21,308 bases of DNA, taken from NCBI GenBank assembly GCA_964509765.1, contig CAZDYI010000064.1, positions 1 through 21,308 of the forward strand, given 5' to 3'. A model generated the notes under the pieces. It had not been told where the DNA came from, did not search any database, and worked only from the letters and a program-made list of their open reading frames with translations. The stretch's first letter is position 1, and every line of letters begins with the position of its first letter. Position numbers and translations under genes: made by a program. Positions 7,283-15,657 of this stretch are shown here, in pieces. Source of the stretch: CAZDYI01 sp964509765 (GTDB lineage Bacteria > Pseudomonadota > Gammaproteobacteria > Tethybacterales > Tethybacteraceae).

Positions 7283-8066
7283 GCCATGACGGCCGGCGCT
7301 TCTCCAGGAACGCCGAGAGCCCCTCCCTGGCCTCGTCGGTGAGGCGGCGCCGGGCAAGGATCCGGGCGGTCTCGGCGGCCAGCTCGGGTCCGGCCTGCCG
7401 GCCGGAAACCGTGTCGAGCAGCTCGCGGTTGGCCGCGACGGTCCCGGGAGCGATCGCGCAAAGGCGGTCCAGGAGGTTCGCGGCTGCGTTCTGCAGTGCG
7501 TCCGCCTCGTGCACCTCGTGGAAGATTCCAAGGCGCAGCGCCTCGCCGGCGTCGAGGACCTCGCCGGTGATGAACAGCCTGCGCGCCTGGCGCGCGCCGA
7601 CCGCGGCGGCGACGTACGGCGAGATAGTCGCGGGCGTCAGCCCCAGCCTGGCCTCGCTGAAGCAGACCCGCGCGTCGCTTCCGGCCAGCGAGACGTCCGC
7701 CGCGCAGCACAGTCCTCCGCCGCCGCCGAAGCAGGACCCCCTCACGATCGCCACGACGGGAAACGGGAGCCGGCTCAGGCCGAGCAGGGCGTTGGCGAAC
7801 GCCATCGCCTGGGACTCGTTCTCCTCGGGGGAAAGCCCGGCGGCGTCCCGCATCCAGTTGACGTCCGCCCCGGCGCAGAAGTGCTCGCCCTCGCCCGCCA
7901 GGAACAGGGCCCGCAGATCCGAGTTGGACTCCATCTCCCTCACGGCGGACCCGATCCCCTCGATCATCGACCAGTCAAGGGCGTTGCGCTTTCCGGGGTT
8001 GTCCAGCCTCAGCCACGCCGCCTTGCCGTCGACCTCGACGGAGACGGAGCCCGCGGGCCCGCTCAC
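7272..8066 (-). CDS. liuC: 3-methylglutaconyl-CoA hydratase (enoyl-CoA hydratase/isomerase family)
   Basis: This 264-residue crotonase-fold enzyme hydrates 3-methylglutaconyl-CoA to HMG-CoA, between the carboxylase and the lyase. GEHFCAGADVNWM (60-72) and RGSCFGGGGGLCCAADV (109-125) form the CoA and oxyanion-hole elements, followed by FSEARLGLTPATISPYV (136-152). Aligned to human AUH, the second catalytic glutamate is kept (E138) while the first (E169 in AUH) is glycine (G118); as I recall, LiuC/AtuE-type hydratases often have this Gly, so it is a subfamily mark rather than damage. The start is GTG 8066, forming a GTGA overlap with the stop of the carboxylase beta gene, and it sits shortly before the conserved VEVDGKAAWLRLDNP. 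Translational coupling on both sides supports the liuB-liuC-liuD assignment. A general enoyl-CoA hydratase is the alternative. Confidence 0.85.
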   Translation of the reverse strand: MSGPAGSVSVEVDGKAAWLRLDNPGKRNALDWSMIEGIGSAVREMESNSDLRALFLAGEGEHFCAGADVNWMRDAAGLSPEENESQAMAFANALLGLSRLPFPVVAIVRGSCFGGGGGLCCAADVSLAGSDARVCFSEARLGLTPATISPYVAAAVGARQARRLFITGEVLDAGEALRLGIFHEVHEADALQNAAANLLDRLCAIAPGTVAANRELLDTVSGRQAGPELAAETARILARRRLTDEAREGLSAFLEKRRPSWHAD

Positions 8067-9649
8067 ATCCGAAACGCGCCGAACCGCGACGGCCTGTCGT
8101 CCCTGCCGGCCATGGCGCGGAGCGACAGGGCGACCACGTCGCGGGTCTGGACGGGATCGATGACGCCGTCGTCCCAGAGGCGGGCGGTCGCGTAGAGCGG
8201 GTCGGACTCCCTGTCGAACTGCGCGATCACGGGCGCGGTCAGCTTCTTGCGGTCCTTGGCGCTGAGCCTGCCCTTGGCCGATGCGATCTCGGCAAGCACG
8301 CCGGCCGCCTGCTCCCCGCCCATGACCGCGATGCGCGCGGAGGGCCACATGAACATGAAGTCGGGGTCGTAAGCCCGTCCGCACATCGCGTAGTTGCCGG
8401 CGCCGTAGCTGTTTCCGACGACCACCGTTACCTTCGGCACCTCGGCGCAGGCCACGGCCCGCACGAGCATCGCGCCGTGCTTGGCTATCCCCCCCTGCTC
8501 GTAGTCGGTCCCGACCATGAAGCCCGTGATGTTCTGGAGGAACAGAAGCGGAATGCGGTGCTCTGCGCACAGCTGCACGAACTGGCTGCCCTTCTGCGCC
8601 GACGCTGAAAACAGAACGCCGTTGTTCGCGACCACCCCGACCCTCGATCCCCTTACCGCGCCGAAGCCGCAGACGAGCTCGCCGCCGAAGCCGGGCTTGA
8701 ACTCGTCGAACTCGGAGCCGTCGAGGACCCGGGCGAGGACCTCGCGCATGTCGAACGGCTGGCGCAGGTTCATCCCGACTATCCCGTAGAGCTCCTCGGG
8801 GTCGTGCAGCGGACCGCTGTGGTCCGGCTCGGAATGCGGGCATGGCGAGGCGAGGTTGCGCAGCAGCGAGCGCGCCTGGAGCAGCGCGTCGCCGTCGTCC
8901 TCTGCAAGCGCGTCGACGAGCCCCGACACACGGGCGTGCATCGGCCCGCCGCCGAGCTGCTGCTCGTCGGCGACCTCTCCGGTCGCCACCTTCACGAGCG
9001 GCGGGCCCGCAAGGTAGATCGAGCCGGTGTCCCTGACTATCACCGTTGCGTCCGCCATCGCCGGGATGTACGCGCCGCCCGCGGTGCACGAGCCCATCAC
9101 AACCGCGACCTGGACGATCCCGTCCGCGCTCATCCGCGCCTGGTTGTAGAAGATCCGGCCGAAGTGCTCGCGGTCGGGGAACACCTCGGCCTGTCCCTTG
9201 AGGAAGGCCCCGCCGGAGTCGACGAGGTAGACGCACGGCAGCCGGTTCCGCCAGGCGATCTCCTGCGCCCGCAGGTGCTTTTTCACCGTCAGAGGATAGT
9301 AGGCGCCGCCCTTGACGGTTGCGTCGTTCGCAACGACCATGACCGGCCGGCCGCCGGCCTCGCCGATGCCGGTCACTATCCCCGCGGCAGGCAAGTCGTC
9401 CGCGTAGACGCCGTGGGCGCAGAGCTGCGAGAGCTCGAGAAACGGGCTGCCCGGGTCCAGCAGGCGCTCGATGCGCTCGCGGGCGAGGAGCTTCCCGCGC
9501 TTGCGGTGGCGCTCCCTGGCCGCCGGCGACCCGCCCTCCGCAGCCTTCGCGACAAGGCCGCGCAGCCTGGCGCTTGCCGCGGCTAGCTTCCTTTTCCGTT
9601 CCTTGAAGTCAGCCGAGCCTGCCCTGACCCTGCTTTCAATGACTGCCAT
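8063..9649 (-). CDS. liuB: 3-methylcrotonyl-CoA carboxylase, carboxyltransferase beta subunit
   Basis: The beta subunit moves CO2 from biotin to 3-methylcrotonyl-CoA, giving 3-methylglutaconyl-CoA. At 528 residues it matches the family (about 535). Visible blocks are GKLLARERIERLLDPGSPF (52-70), NDATVKGGAYYPLTVKKHLR, VDSGGAFL (143-150), GSCTAGGAYIPAMAD (186-200), and in the C-terminal crotonase-like domain QNITGFMVGTDYE, GNSYGAGNYAMCGRAY and MWPSARIAVMGGEQAAGVL. SGGAFL plus GNYAMCGRAYDP is the methylcrotonyl/geranyl-type pattern rather than propionyl-CoA carboxylase. ATG 9649 starts the conserved MAVIESRV; the frame extends upstream only into low-complexity sequence inside liuA. It overlaps liuA by 14 nt and liuC by 4 nt. 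Geranyl-CoA carboxylase is possible but unlikely given liuA and liuE. Confidence 0.93.
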   Translation of the reverse strand: MAVIESRVRAGSADFKERKRKLAAASARLRGLVAKAAEGGSPAARERHRKRGKLLARERIERLLDPGSPFLELSQLCAHGVYADDLPAAGIVTGIGEAGGRPVMVVANDATVKGGAYYPLTVKKHLRAQEIAWRNRLPCVYLVDSGGAFLKGQAEVFPDREHFGRIFYNQARMSADGIVQVAVVMGSCTAGGAYIPAMADATVIVRDTGSIYLAGPPLVKVATGEVADEQQLGGGPMHARVSGLVDALAEDDGDALLQARSLLRNLASPCPHSEPDHSGPLHDPEELYGIVGMNLRQPFDMREVLARVLDGSEFDEFKPGFGGELVCGFGAVRGSRVGVVANNGVLFSASAQKGSQFVQLCAEHRIPLLFLQNITGFMVGTDYEQGGIAKHGAMLVRAVACAEVPKVTVVVGNSYGAGNYAMCGRAYDPDFMFMWPSARIAVMGGEQAAGVLAEIASAKGRLSAKDRKKLTAPVIAQFDRESDPLYATARLWDDGVIDPVQTRDVVALSLRAMAGRDDRPSRFGAFRM

Positions 9650-10805
9650 GGGCTGCCTTGAATAACTCGCGGCCGATGAGTGTCCTGCGGATCTCCGAGG
9701 TGCCGGCGCCGATCTCGTAGAGCTTGGCGTCCCGCAGCAGCATGCCGGCGGGGTACTCGTTGGTGTAGCCGTTTCCTCCCAGGACCTGCACCGCGTCGAG
9801 CGCGGCGGCGGTTGCCTGCTCGGCGGCAAAGAGGATGCAGGCGGCGCAGTCGACCCGCGAGGCGCGGCCGGCGTCGCAGTCCCCGGCGACGCCGTAGACC
9901 AGCCGCCGCGAGGCGGCCATGTTCGCGTACATGTCGGCTAGCTTCGCCTGGATAAGCTGGAACTCGCCGATGGGCCTGCCGAACTGCTCGCGCTCGCCCG
10001 CGTAGGAAAGCGCCAGGTCGTAGCTGGCGCGCATGATGCCGAGCGGGCCGCCGGCGAGCACCAGCCTCTCGTAGTCGAGGCCGCTCATGAGCACCTGCAC
10101 ACCCTCGTCGACCCCGCCGAGAACGTTCTCCTCCGGCACCCTGCAGTCGGTGAACACCAGCTCGCAGGTCTCGCTGCCGCGCATGCCGAGCTTGTCGAGC
10201 TTCTGGCGCCGGTCGTAGCCCTCCAGGTCGGGCGTGACGACGAAGGCGGTTATGCCGTGCTGCTTCTTCCCGGGGTCCGTCTTGGCGTAGACCACGACGA
10301 CGTCGGCGGTCGGCCCGTTGGTGATCCACATCTTCGTGCCGTTGAGGACGAAGCAGCCCTTCTCGCGCTTGGCGGCGGTCCGCATCGAAACGACGTCCGA
10401 GCCCGCGTTGGGCTCGCTCATCGCAAGCGCGCCGACGTGCTCGCCGCTGACGAGCTTCGGCAGGTAGGCCTTCTTCTGCTCCTCGCTTCCGTTGCGTGCG
10501 ATCTGGTTGACGCAGAGGTTGGAGTGCGCGCCGTAGCTCAGCCCGACAGACGGCGAGGCCCTGCTGATCTCCTCCATGGCGATGACGTGCGCGAGGTACC
10601 CCATCTGCGCGCCGCCGTACTCCTCGGCGACCGTGATGCCGAGCAGCCCGAGCTCGCCCATCTTCGCCCACAGCGCGTGCGGGAAGGCGTTGTCCGCGTC
10701 CGCCTTGAGCGCAAGCGGCGCGATCTCGTTGCGGGCGAAGTCCTCGACGCTCGAGCGGAGCAGCTCGAGGGTGTCGGCGTCCTGCTGCAGCGCGGGCTCG
10801 GCCAT
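9636..10805 (-). CDS. liuA: Isovaleryl-CoA dehydrogenase
   Basis: This FAD-dependent acyl-CoA dehydrogenase (389 residues) oxidises isovaleryl-CoA to 3-methylcrotonyl-CoA, passing electrons to ETF. The class can be read from the active site. Most acyl-CoA dehydrogenases carry the catalytic glutamate in a YEGT segment near the C-terminus; here that position reads EIGAGTSEIRR (364-374) with alanine. Instead E246 is present in GLDYERLVLAGGPLG (242-256), where isovaleryl-CoA dehydrogenase has its base on helix G. Other family blocks are GLLGITVAEEYGG, AMSEPNAGSDV (128-138), KMWITNGP and EREQFGRPIGEFQLIQ. ATG 10805 follows the acyl-CoA ligase stop by 4 nt, and the 3' end overlaps liuB by 14 nt. 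Assignment is strong from both motif and operon position. Confidence 0.95.
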   Translation of the reverse strand: MAEPALQQDADTLELLRSSVEDFARNEIAPLALKADADNAFPHALWAKMGELGLLGITVAEEYGGAQMGYLAHVIAMEEISRASPSVGLSYGAHSNLCVNQIARNGSEEQKKAYLPKLVSGEHVGALAMSEPNAGSDVVSMRTAAKREKGCFVLNGTKMWITNGPTADVVVVYAKTDPGKKQHGITAFVVTPDLEGYDRRQKLDKLGMRGSETCELVFTDCRVPEENVLGGVDEGVQVLMSGLDYERLVLAGGPLGIMRASYDLALSYAGEREQFGRPIGEFQLIQAKLADMYANMAASRRLVYGVAGDCDAGRASRVDCAACILFAAEQATAAALDAVQVLGGNGYTNEYPAGMLLRDAKLYEIGAGTSEIRRTLIGRELFKAAHGSH

Positions 10806-10809
10806 GCCC

Positions 10810-12600
10810 TCAGCCGCCCCCGTCCGCGGCGAGCTCCTCGGCCATTCTGTCGCGCATGATGAACTTCTGCGGCTTGCCCGTGACCGTCATGGGTATCTCG
10901 TCGACGAAGCGGATGTGGCGGGGGATCTTGTAGTGCGCGATCTGCCCGCGGCAAAAGGACCGGATCTCCTCCTCTTGGACCTCCTCGCCGGGGCTCGGGA
11001 TGATCCAGCAGCACAGCTCCTCGCCCATCTTCGCGTCGGGCACGCCGAACACCTGCACCTGCTGCACCTTCGGGTGGCGGAACAGGAACTCCTCTATCTC
11101 GCGCGGGTAGATGTTCTCGCCGCCGCGGATCACCATGTCCTTCGCGCGGCCGACTATCTCCGCGTAGCCGTCCTTGTCGATCACGGCGAGGTCGCCGGTG
11201 TGCATCCAGCCGTCGACCAGCACCTCCTTAGTTTTCTCCTCCTCGTCCCAGTAGCCGCGCATGACCAGGTAGCCGCGGGTGCACAGCTCGCCCCGCTCGC
11301 CGACCGGCACGATCGCGCCGCCCTCGTCGACCACCTTGACCTCGACGTGGGGCTGGACACGGCCGATCGACGAGACGCGCCTGTCGACTGGGTCGTCCGT
11401 CGAGCTCTGGAACGACACGGGACTCGTCTCGGTCATGCCGTAGGCGATGGTCACCTCCTTGAGGTGCATGCGCTCGATCACCCTGTTCATGACCTCGATC
11501 GGGCACGGCGCGCCGGCCATGATCCCGGTCCTGAGGCTGCTGAGGTCGAAGTCGGCGATGTCGGGGTGGTCGAGCTCCGCGACGAACATCGTCGGCACGC
11601 CGTGGACGGCGGTGCAGCGCTCTGCGGAGATCGCGGCAAGGGTTTCCCCGGGGTCGAAGCCCTCGCCGGGGAAGACCATCGCGGCGCCGAAGCAGATGCA
11701 CGTCAGGTTGCCCATCACCATTCCGAAGCAGTGGTACAGCGGCACCGGGATGCACAGCCGGTCCTGCTCGGAAAAGCGCATCGCCTCCCCCACGAAGCGT
11801 GCGTTGTTGGTGATGTTCTTGTGGGTGAGGGTCGCCCCCTTGGGCGCGCCGGTGGTCCCGCTCGTGAACTGGATGTTGATCGGGTCGTCCGGGTCGAGGG
11901 TGGCGCTGAGGCTGTCGAGGTCGTTGAGGTGCGCCGGCCCGCCCATTTCCATCACCTCGCCGTAGCTGTGCATGCCGGGGGTCCTCGCCGCGCCGCAGCG
12001 GATGACGGTCCTCAGCTGCGGGAGGCGCTGGGCAACCAGCTTGCCGGGCTCGCAGCGCTCGAGCTCCGGAGCCAGGCCCCGGATCATGTCGACGTAGTTG
12101 CTCTTCTTGAAGCTCTCGGCGATGATGACCGCCTTGCAGCCGGACTTGGCGAGCGCGAACTCGACCTCGGCCATCTGGTAGGCGGGGTTGATGTTGACCA
12201 GGATGACGCCGATGCGCGCGGTGGCCAGCTGGGCGACCAGCCACTCGGGGCGGTTGGGCGACCAGATCCCGAGCCGGTCGCGCGGCCCGAGCCCGAGGGC
12301 GCGCAGGCTCGAGGCCAAACGGTCGACCTGACCCTGCAGGTCCTTGTAGCTCCACCTGACGCCCTCCTTGCGGAAGACCGCGGCCTCGCGCCAGCCGTGC
12401 TTGGCGACCGCGTCCGCGAACAGCTGCGGGATGGTCTTGTGCATCAGCGGCAGGTCGCACCTGCCGGCGACGTGGGAGCGGTTGTCGGCCGGGACCCGGG
12501 AGTCCGCGCCCGGCGCGGCCCGCTCGGGGCGGCCCGCTCCGAGGGAGGTGATGGGCGTTGAAAGGTCCGGAAGCCGGGCTTCGCTCACAGCCTTCTCCAT
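10810..12600 (-). CDS. AMP-forming acyl-CoA ligase (short/medium-chain fatty acid type)
   Basis: This ANL-superfamily enzyme activates a carboxylic acid to its CoA thioester through an acyl-adenylate. It has 596 residues with the P-loop-like TSGTTGAPKG (246-255), YGMTETSP (387-394), HTGDLAVIDKDGY (467-479), GRAKDMVIRGGENIYPREIEE (484-504) and the C-terminal lysine motif TVTGKPQK (572-579, K576 catalytic). Overall it resembles the ACSF2/AcsA medium-chain group rather than acetyl- or acetoacetyl-CoA synthetase. ATG 12600 lies inside the end of the amidase gene (16-nt overlap); the next gene, liuA, begins 4 nt after its stop. The first ~45 residues are poorly conserved, so a start further in is possible. 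Sitting between an amidase and isovaleryl-CoA dehydrogenase, it probably makes isovaleryl-CoA from isovalerate; the substrate is inferred. Confidence 0.88.
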   Translation of the reverse strand: MEKAVSEARLPDLSTPITSLGAGRPERAAPGADSRVPADNRSHVAGRCDLPLMHKTIPQLFADAVAKHGWREAAVFRKEGVRWSYKDLQGQVDRLASSLRALGLGPRDRLGIWSPNRPEWLVAQLATARIGVILVNINPAYQMAEVEFALAKSGCKAVIIAESFKKSNYVDMIRGLAPELERCEPGKLVAQRLPQLRTVIRCGAARTPGMHSYGEVMEMGGPAHLNDLDSLSATLDPDDPINIQFTSGTTGAPKGATLTHKNITNNARFVGEAMRFSEQDRLCIPVPLYHCFGMVMGNLTCICFGAAMVFPGEGFDPGETLAAISAERCTAVHGVPTMFVAELDHPDIADFDLSSLRTGIMAGAPCPIEVMNRVIERMHLKEVTIAYGMTETSPVSFQSSTDDPVDRRVSSIGRVQPHVEVKVVDEGGAIVPVGERGELCTRGYLVMRGYWDEEEKTKEVLVDGWMHTGDLAVIDKDGYAEIVGRAKDMVIRGGENIYPREIEEFLFRHPKVQQVQVFGVPDAKMGEELCCWIIPSPGEEVQEEEIRSFCRGQIAHYKIPRHIRFVDEIPMTVTGKPQKFIMRDRMAEELAADGGG

Positions 12601-14936
12601 TCTACGATTTGCTCGAACGCGTACGCCGCGCTGTAGACGGTCTTTTCCTTCCAGTGCGCGCCGACGAGCATCATGCCCACCGGCAGGCCGTCGCTGAGCC
12701 CGCAGGGCACGTTCATCGCCGGGTGGCCGGTCATGTTGAACGGCGCGGTGTTGGGGATCATCTCGAACGAGCGCTGGATGTACAGGCCCAGCGACGCGCC
12801 CTCCGGCGGGTGCGGGGTGGCCTTCATCGGCAGGGTCGGCATCAGCAGCAGGTCGAAGCGCTTGAACAGCTCGTTGTATGCCTTGAGGATCCTGCGCGAG
12901 ATGTTCTGCGCCTTGCCGTAGAAGCGCCCGGAGTTGTAGGTCCTGAAGTACTTGCCCATCAGCATGCTGACCTTCAGCGACGGCGAGAGCGTGTCGGCCT
13001 TGGAGCGCCAGCTGTTGGCGAAGTGCTCGGCGAGGCTGTTCAGGTACAGGCCGCGCCAGTTGCTCGCGTGGGCGTTGCCCTCCATCATCATGTCGACCAT
13101 GCCCTCGACCGCGATCGGCGTCCAGACCGCCGCGGCGTCGAGGTGGTCGGGAAGCGAGACGTCCTCGACGGTCGCGCCGAGCTCCTTGAACCTCTCGCTT
13201 CCGGCGCGGACCTTCTGCGCGACGTCGGCCTCGACGCTCGGCCAGCTGAATCCCTCCTCGAGGACGCCGATGCGAAGGCCGGAAACGCCGGCTCCGATCG
13301 CGCCCATGTAGTCGTCGATCCTCGGCGCGTACTGGCGCGGGTCAAGGCCGTCCTGTCCGGCGATCACGCCGAGCAGCAGGGCGTTGTCGGAGACGTTCGC
13401 GGTCATCGGCCCGAGGTGGTCGATGGTCGCCTCGATCGGGAACGCGCCGGAGTAAGGGACCAGGCCGTGGGTCGGCTTCATGCCGTAGCAGCCGCACCAG
13501 CTCGCGGGGATCCGGACCGAGCCGCCCTGGTCGCCCCCGATCGCCATCTCCACCTCGCCTGCGCCGACGAGCGCTCCGCAGCCGGACGACGACCCGCCCG
13601 ACGAGTAGCCGTTGCGGTAGGGGTTGTGGACCGGGCCGGTGTCGCAGGTGTGGGAGCCGCCGGAAAAGCACAGGTGCTCGCAGGCCGCCTTGCCGACGAT
13701 CGTCCCGCCGGCGTCGAGGATGCGCCGCACGACGGTCGCGTCGACGTCGGGTATGTAACCATCGAGGACCGACGAGCCGTTCATCATCGGCACGCCGGCA
13801 AGGGCGACGTTGTCCTTGAGCACGACCTTGCGGCCGGCAAGCGGGCCGTCGGGGGCGCCGGCGACCTCGGACTTGACGTACCAGGCGTTCATGGCGTTCT
13901 CGGACGGGTCGGGCCTGCGGCCGGGGGTGCGCGGGTAGTTCACCGCCGGAACGTGGTCGGCGAGCTCGGCCACCCGGTCGTAGGCGTGGAAGGTTCCTTC
14001 CATGCAGTCCCGGTACTCGAGCAGTTCGGCGTCGCTCATGTTCAGGTGAAGCGACTCGGCGACGTTCTGGAGCTGTTCCAGTGATGGTCTCTTAACAGGC
14101 ATTTTCAGGTCCATGGGTGGCGGGGCGGCGCTTGCGCCCCGGCGCTTTTCGGTTTTCTTTCTGTTCCTCGGCGCCGCGCGCTCGGGGGCGGCGGCTTCCT
14201 TCCGGGACGCGGCAGGAGCGGGCGGCGGCGCGGCCCGGGCGGCCGGAAGGGAAGCCTGCGCGCGGCCGGGGTTCGACCCCGCGTCGAGCCGGCCGCGGTG
14301 GATCTGGTGGACGCGGCTGCAGACCTTGCCCGCGAAGCTCCGGTCCTGCTCGGTCACGATCACGGCGAGCCCGTGCTCGTCGCGCAGCCCGATGACGAGC
14401 TCGGCGATCATCGCGACTATGGTCGGCTGGATGCCCTCGGTGGGCTCGTCGAGAAGGAGCAGCCGCGGCCGGGCCGCCAGGGCCCGGGCTACGGCGAGCA
14501 GCTGCTGCTGGCCGCCGCTGAGCGAGCCGCCCTTGCGCCCGAGCAGCTCCTCGAGCGAGGGAAACATCCCGCACAGCCTGGCCACCGCGCCCTCCTCGTC
14601 CTCGTCGCCGCAGTCGACGAAGGCGAAGCGGATGTTCTCGGCGACCGAGAGGGACGACATGATCATCCGCCCCTGCGGGACGAGGGCGATCCCCCGGCGG
14701 GCGCGCTGGTGCGGAGGCATCCGCGCGAGCTCCTCGCCGTCGAAGCGCATGCTGCCGCCGGTCGCGGGCAGGAGGCCCATGACCGCGAGCATCAGCGTGG
14801 TCTTGCCCATCCCGTTGTAGCCCTGGATCCCGACCACCTCGCCGGATGCGACCTCGAGGTCTATGTCGCGCAGGACCGGGATCGACCCGTAGCCGGCGGA
14901 CAGGCCCGAGACCTCGAGCAGGCTTCCGGCGGACAC
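12585..14936 (-). CDS. Fusion protein: LivF/UrtE-type ABC ATPase joined to an AmdA-type amidase
   Basis: One uninterrupted frame of 783 residues encodes two complete enzymes. Residues 1-222 are a branched-chain/urea-type ABC ATPase: Walker A GYNGMGKTT (39-47), LVPQGR Q-loop, signature LSGGQQQ (139-145), Walker B LLLLDEP (159-165) and VTEQD. Residues 223-278 are a Pro/Ala/Lys/Arg-rich linker. Residues 279-783 form an amidase-signature enzyme of normal length (about 505) with Lys374 (VLKDN), cis-Ser449 (GGSSSG) and nucleophile Ser473 (GGDQGGSVRIP). GGDQGGS, TIDHLGPMT, AGQDGLDPRQ and IPNTAPFNMTGHPA match Rhodococcus-type enantioselective AmdA amidases, which hydrolyse aliphatic and aryl-alkyl amides to acid and ammonia. 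The start is GTG 14936, 4 nt after livG. No stop or clear ribosome site precedes the internal ATG at 14102, so a real fusion is likely, though internal initiation is not excluded. Indoleacetamide hydrolase is an alternative substrate class. Confidence 0.88.
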   Translation of the reverse strand: MSAGSLLEVSGLSAGYGSIPVLRDIDLEVASGEVVGIQGYNGMGKTTLMLAVMGLLPATGGSMRFDGEELARMPPHQRARRGIALVPQGRMIMSSLSVAENIRFAFVDCGDEDEEGAVARLCGMFPSLEELLGRKGGSLSGGQQQLLAVARALAARPRLLLLDEPTEGIQPTIVAMIAELVIGLRDEHGLAVIVTEQDRSFAGKVCSRVHQIHRGRLDAGSNPGRAQASLPAARAAPPPAPAASRKEAAAPERAAPRNRKKTEKRRGASAAPPPMDLKMPVKRPSLEQLQNVAESLHLNMSDAELLEYRDCMEGTFHAYDRVAELADHVPAVNYPRTPGRRPDPSENAMNAWYVKSEVAGAPDGPLAGRKVVLKDNVALAGVPMMNGSSVLDGYIPDVDATVVRRILDAGGTIVGKAACEHLCFSGGSHTCDTGPVHNPYRNGYSSGGSSSGCGALVGAGEVEMAIGGDQGGSVRIPASWCGCYGMKPTHGLVPYSGAFPIEATIDHLGPMTANVSDNALLLGVIAGQDGLDPRQYAPRIDDYMGAIGAGVSGLRIGVLEEGFSWPSVEADVAQKVRAGSERFKELGATVEDVSLPDHLDAAAVWTPIAVEGMVDMMMEGNAHASNWRGLYLNSLAEHFANSWRSKADTLSPSLKVSMLMGKYFRTYNSGRFYGKAQNISRRILKAYNELFKRFDLLLMPTLPMKATPHPPEGASLGLYIQRSFEMIPNTAPFNMTGHPAMNVPCGLSDGLPVGMMLVGAHWKEKTVYSAAYAFEQIVEWRRL

Positions 14937-14940
14937 GGCC

Positions 14941-15657
14941 TCAGGCCTCCCCGAGGTAGATTTCCCGGACCCGGGAATCGGCCATCACCTCGGAGGCCTC
15001 GCCCTCGACCAGGACCTTGCCCTGGTGGAAAACCGTAACCTGCCTTGCGATCTGCCGGATGAACTGCATGTCGTGCTCGACCACGACGACCGTGCTCGAG
15101 CCCGCCATCTCCTCGAGGGTGCCGGCGAGCCACTCGACCTCGGCCTCGTCCATGCCCGCGGCCGGCTCGTCAAGCAGGCACAGCCGCGGCCTTGAGGTCA
15201 GGACGCAAGCGATCTCGACGCGCTGGCGCTGGCCGTGGGCGAGCGTGCCGAGGGCCTTGTGCGCGATCTCGCCGAGGCCGTGGGTCTCCAGCGCCCGGTC
15301 GACCAAGCGGCGGCTGCCGGAGGCGGTCGGCTGGACCCGGTAGGCCACGACCCAGAGGTTCTCGGCGACGGTGAGCCCGTCCATCACGCTCGGGACCTGG
15401 GTCTTGACCCCGACCCCGAGGCGCGCGATCTGGTGCGGAAGCCATCCGGTGATGTTGTTGCCGCCGAGCCAGATGTCGCCCCCGGTCGGGCGGTGCTCGC
15501 CGGTCAGGCACTTGAACAGCGTGCTCTTGCCCGCGCCGTTGGGGCCGATCAGGCAGCGCAGCTCGCCGTGGTGCAGCTTGAAGTCGATGCCGTCGAGGGC
15601 CGCAAGCCCGCCGAAGCTCATCTGCAGGCCGCTGGTCTCGACCAGCAGCTCAGCCAT
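14941..15657 (-). CDS. ABC transporter ATP-binding protein, LivG/UrtD type
   Basis: This 238-residue cytoplasmic ATPase energises the importer together with the ATPase half of the fusion protein. Motifs are Walker A GPNGAGKST (38-46), signature LAHGQRQRVEI (139-149), Walker B CLLDEPAAGMD (160-170) and H-loop VVEHDMQF (192-199). The HGQ form of the signature resembles UrtD of urea importers (LSHGQKQWLEI) more than LivG (LSYGQQR), agreeing with the amide-type binding protein. The C-terminus VMADSRVREIYLGEA is the normal LivG/UrtD ending. ATG 15657 overlaps the permease stop by 8 nt; the fusion gene starts 4 nt after its own stop. The transported substrate is inferred from the whole cluster. Confidence 0.9.
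   Translation of the reverse strand: MAELLVETSGLQMSFGGLAALDGIDFKLHHGELRCLIGPNGAGKSTLFKCLTGEHRPTGGDIWLGGNNITGWLPHQIARLGVGVKTQVPSVMDGLTVAENLWVVAYRVQPTASGSRRLVDRALETHGLGEIAHKALGTLAHGQRQRVEIACVLTSRPRLCLLDEPAAGMDEAEVEWLAGTLEEMAGSSTVVVVEHDMQFIRQIARQVTVFHQGKVLVEGEASEVMADSRVREIYLGEA

Noticed and set aside
7283..7531. Upstream extension of the biotin carboxylase frame by 83 codons
   Set aside because: The extension is low-complexity Ser/Arg/Pro and lies inside liuC; the conserved start RRLLVANRGEIA begins right after ATG 7282.
8067..9236. Long N-terminal extension of the hydratase frame across the carboxylase beta gene
   Set aside because: It is Arg/Gly-rich shadow sequence in another frame of liuB; GTG 8066 gives a normal-length hydratase.
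10576..14084. Very long plus-strand reading frames (661 and 508 codons) opposite the ligase and amidase genes
   Set aside because: They lie antisense to genes with clear motifs, and their translations are His/Asp/Val/Arg-rich with no domains, as expected from high-GC codon bias on the opposite strand.
14100..14102. Internal ATG as separate start of an independent amidase gene
   Set aside because: There is no stop codon between the ATPase and amidase parts and no visible Shine-Dalgarno sequence before it, so the fusion is preferred; internal initiation remains a minor possibility.
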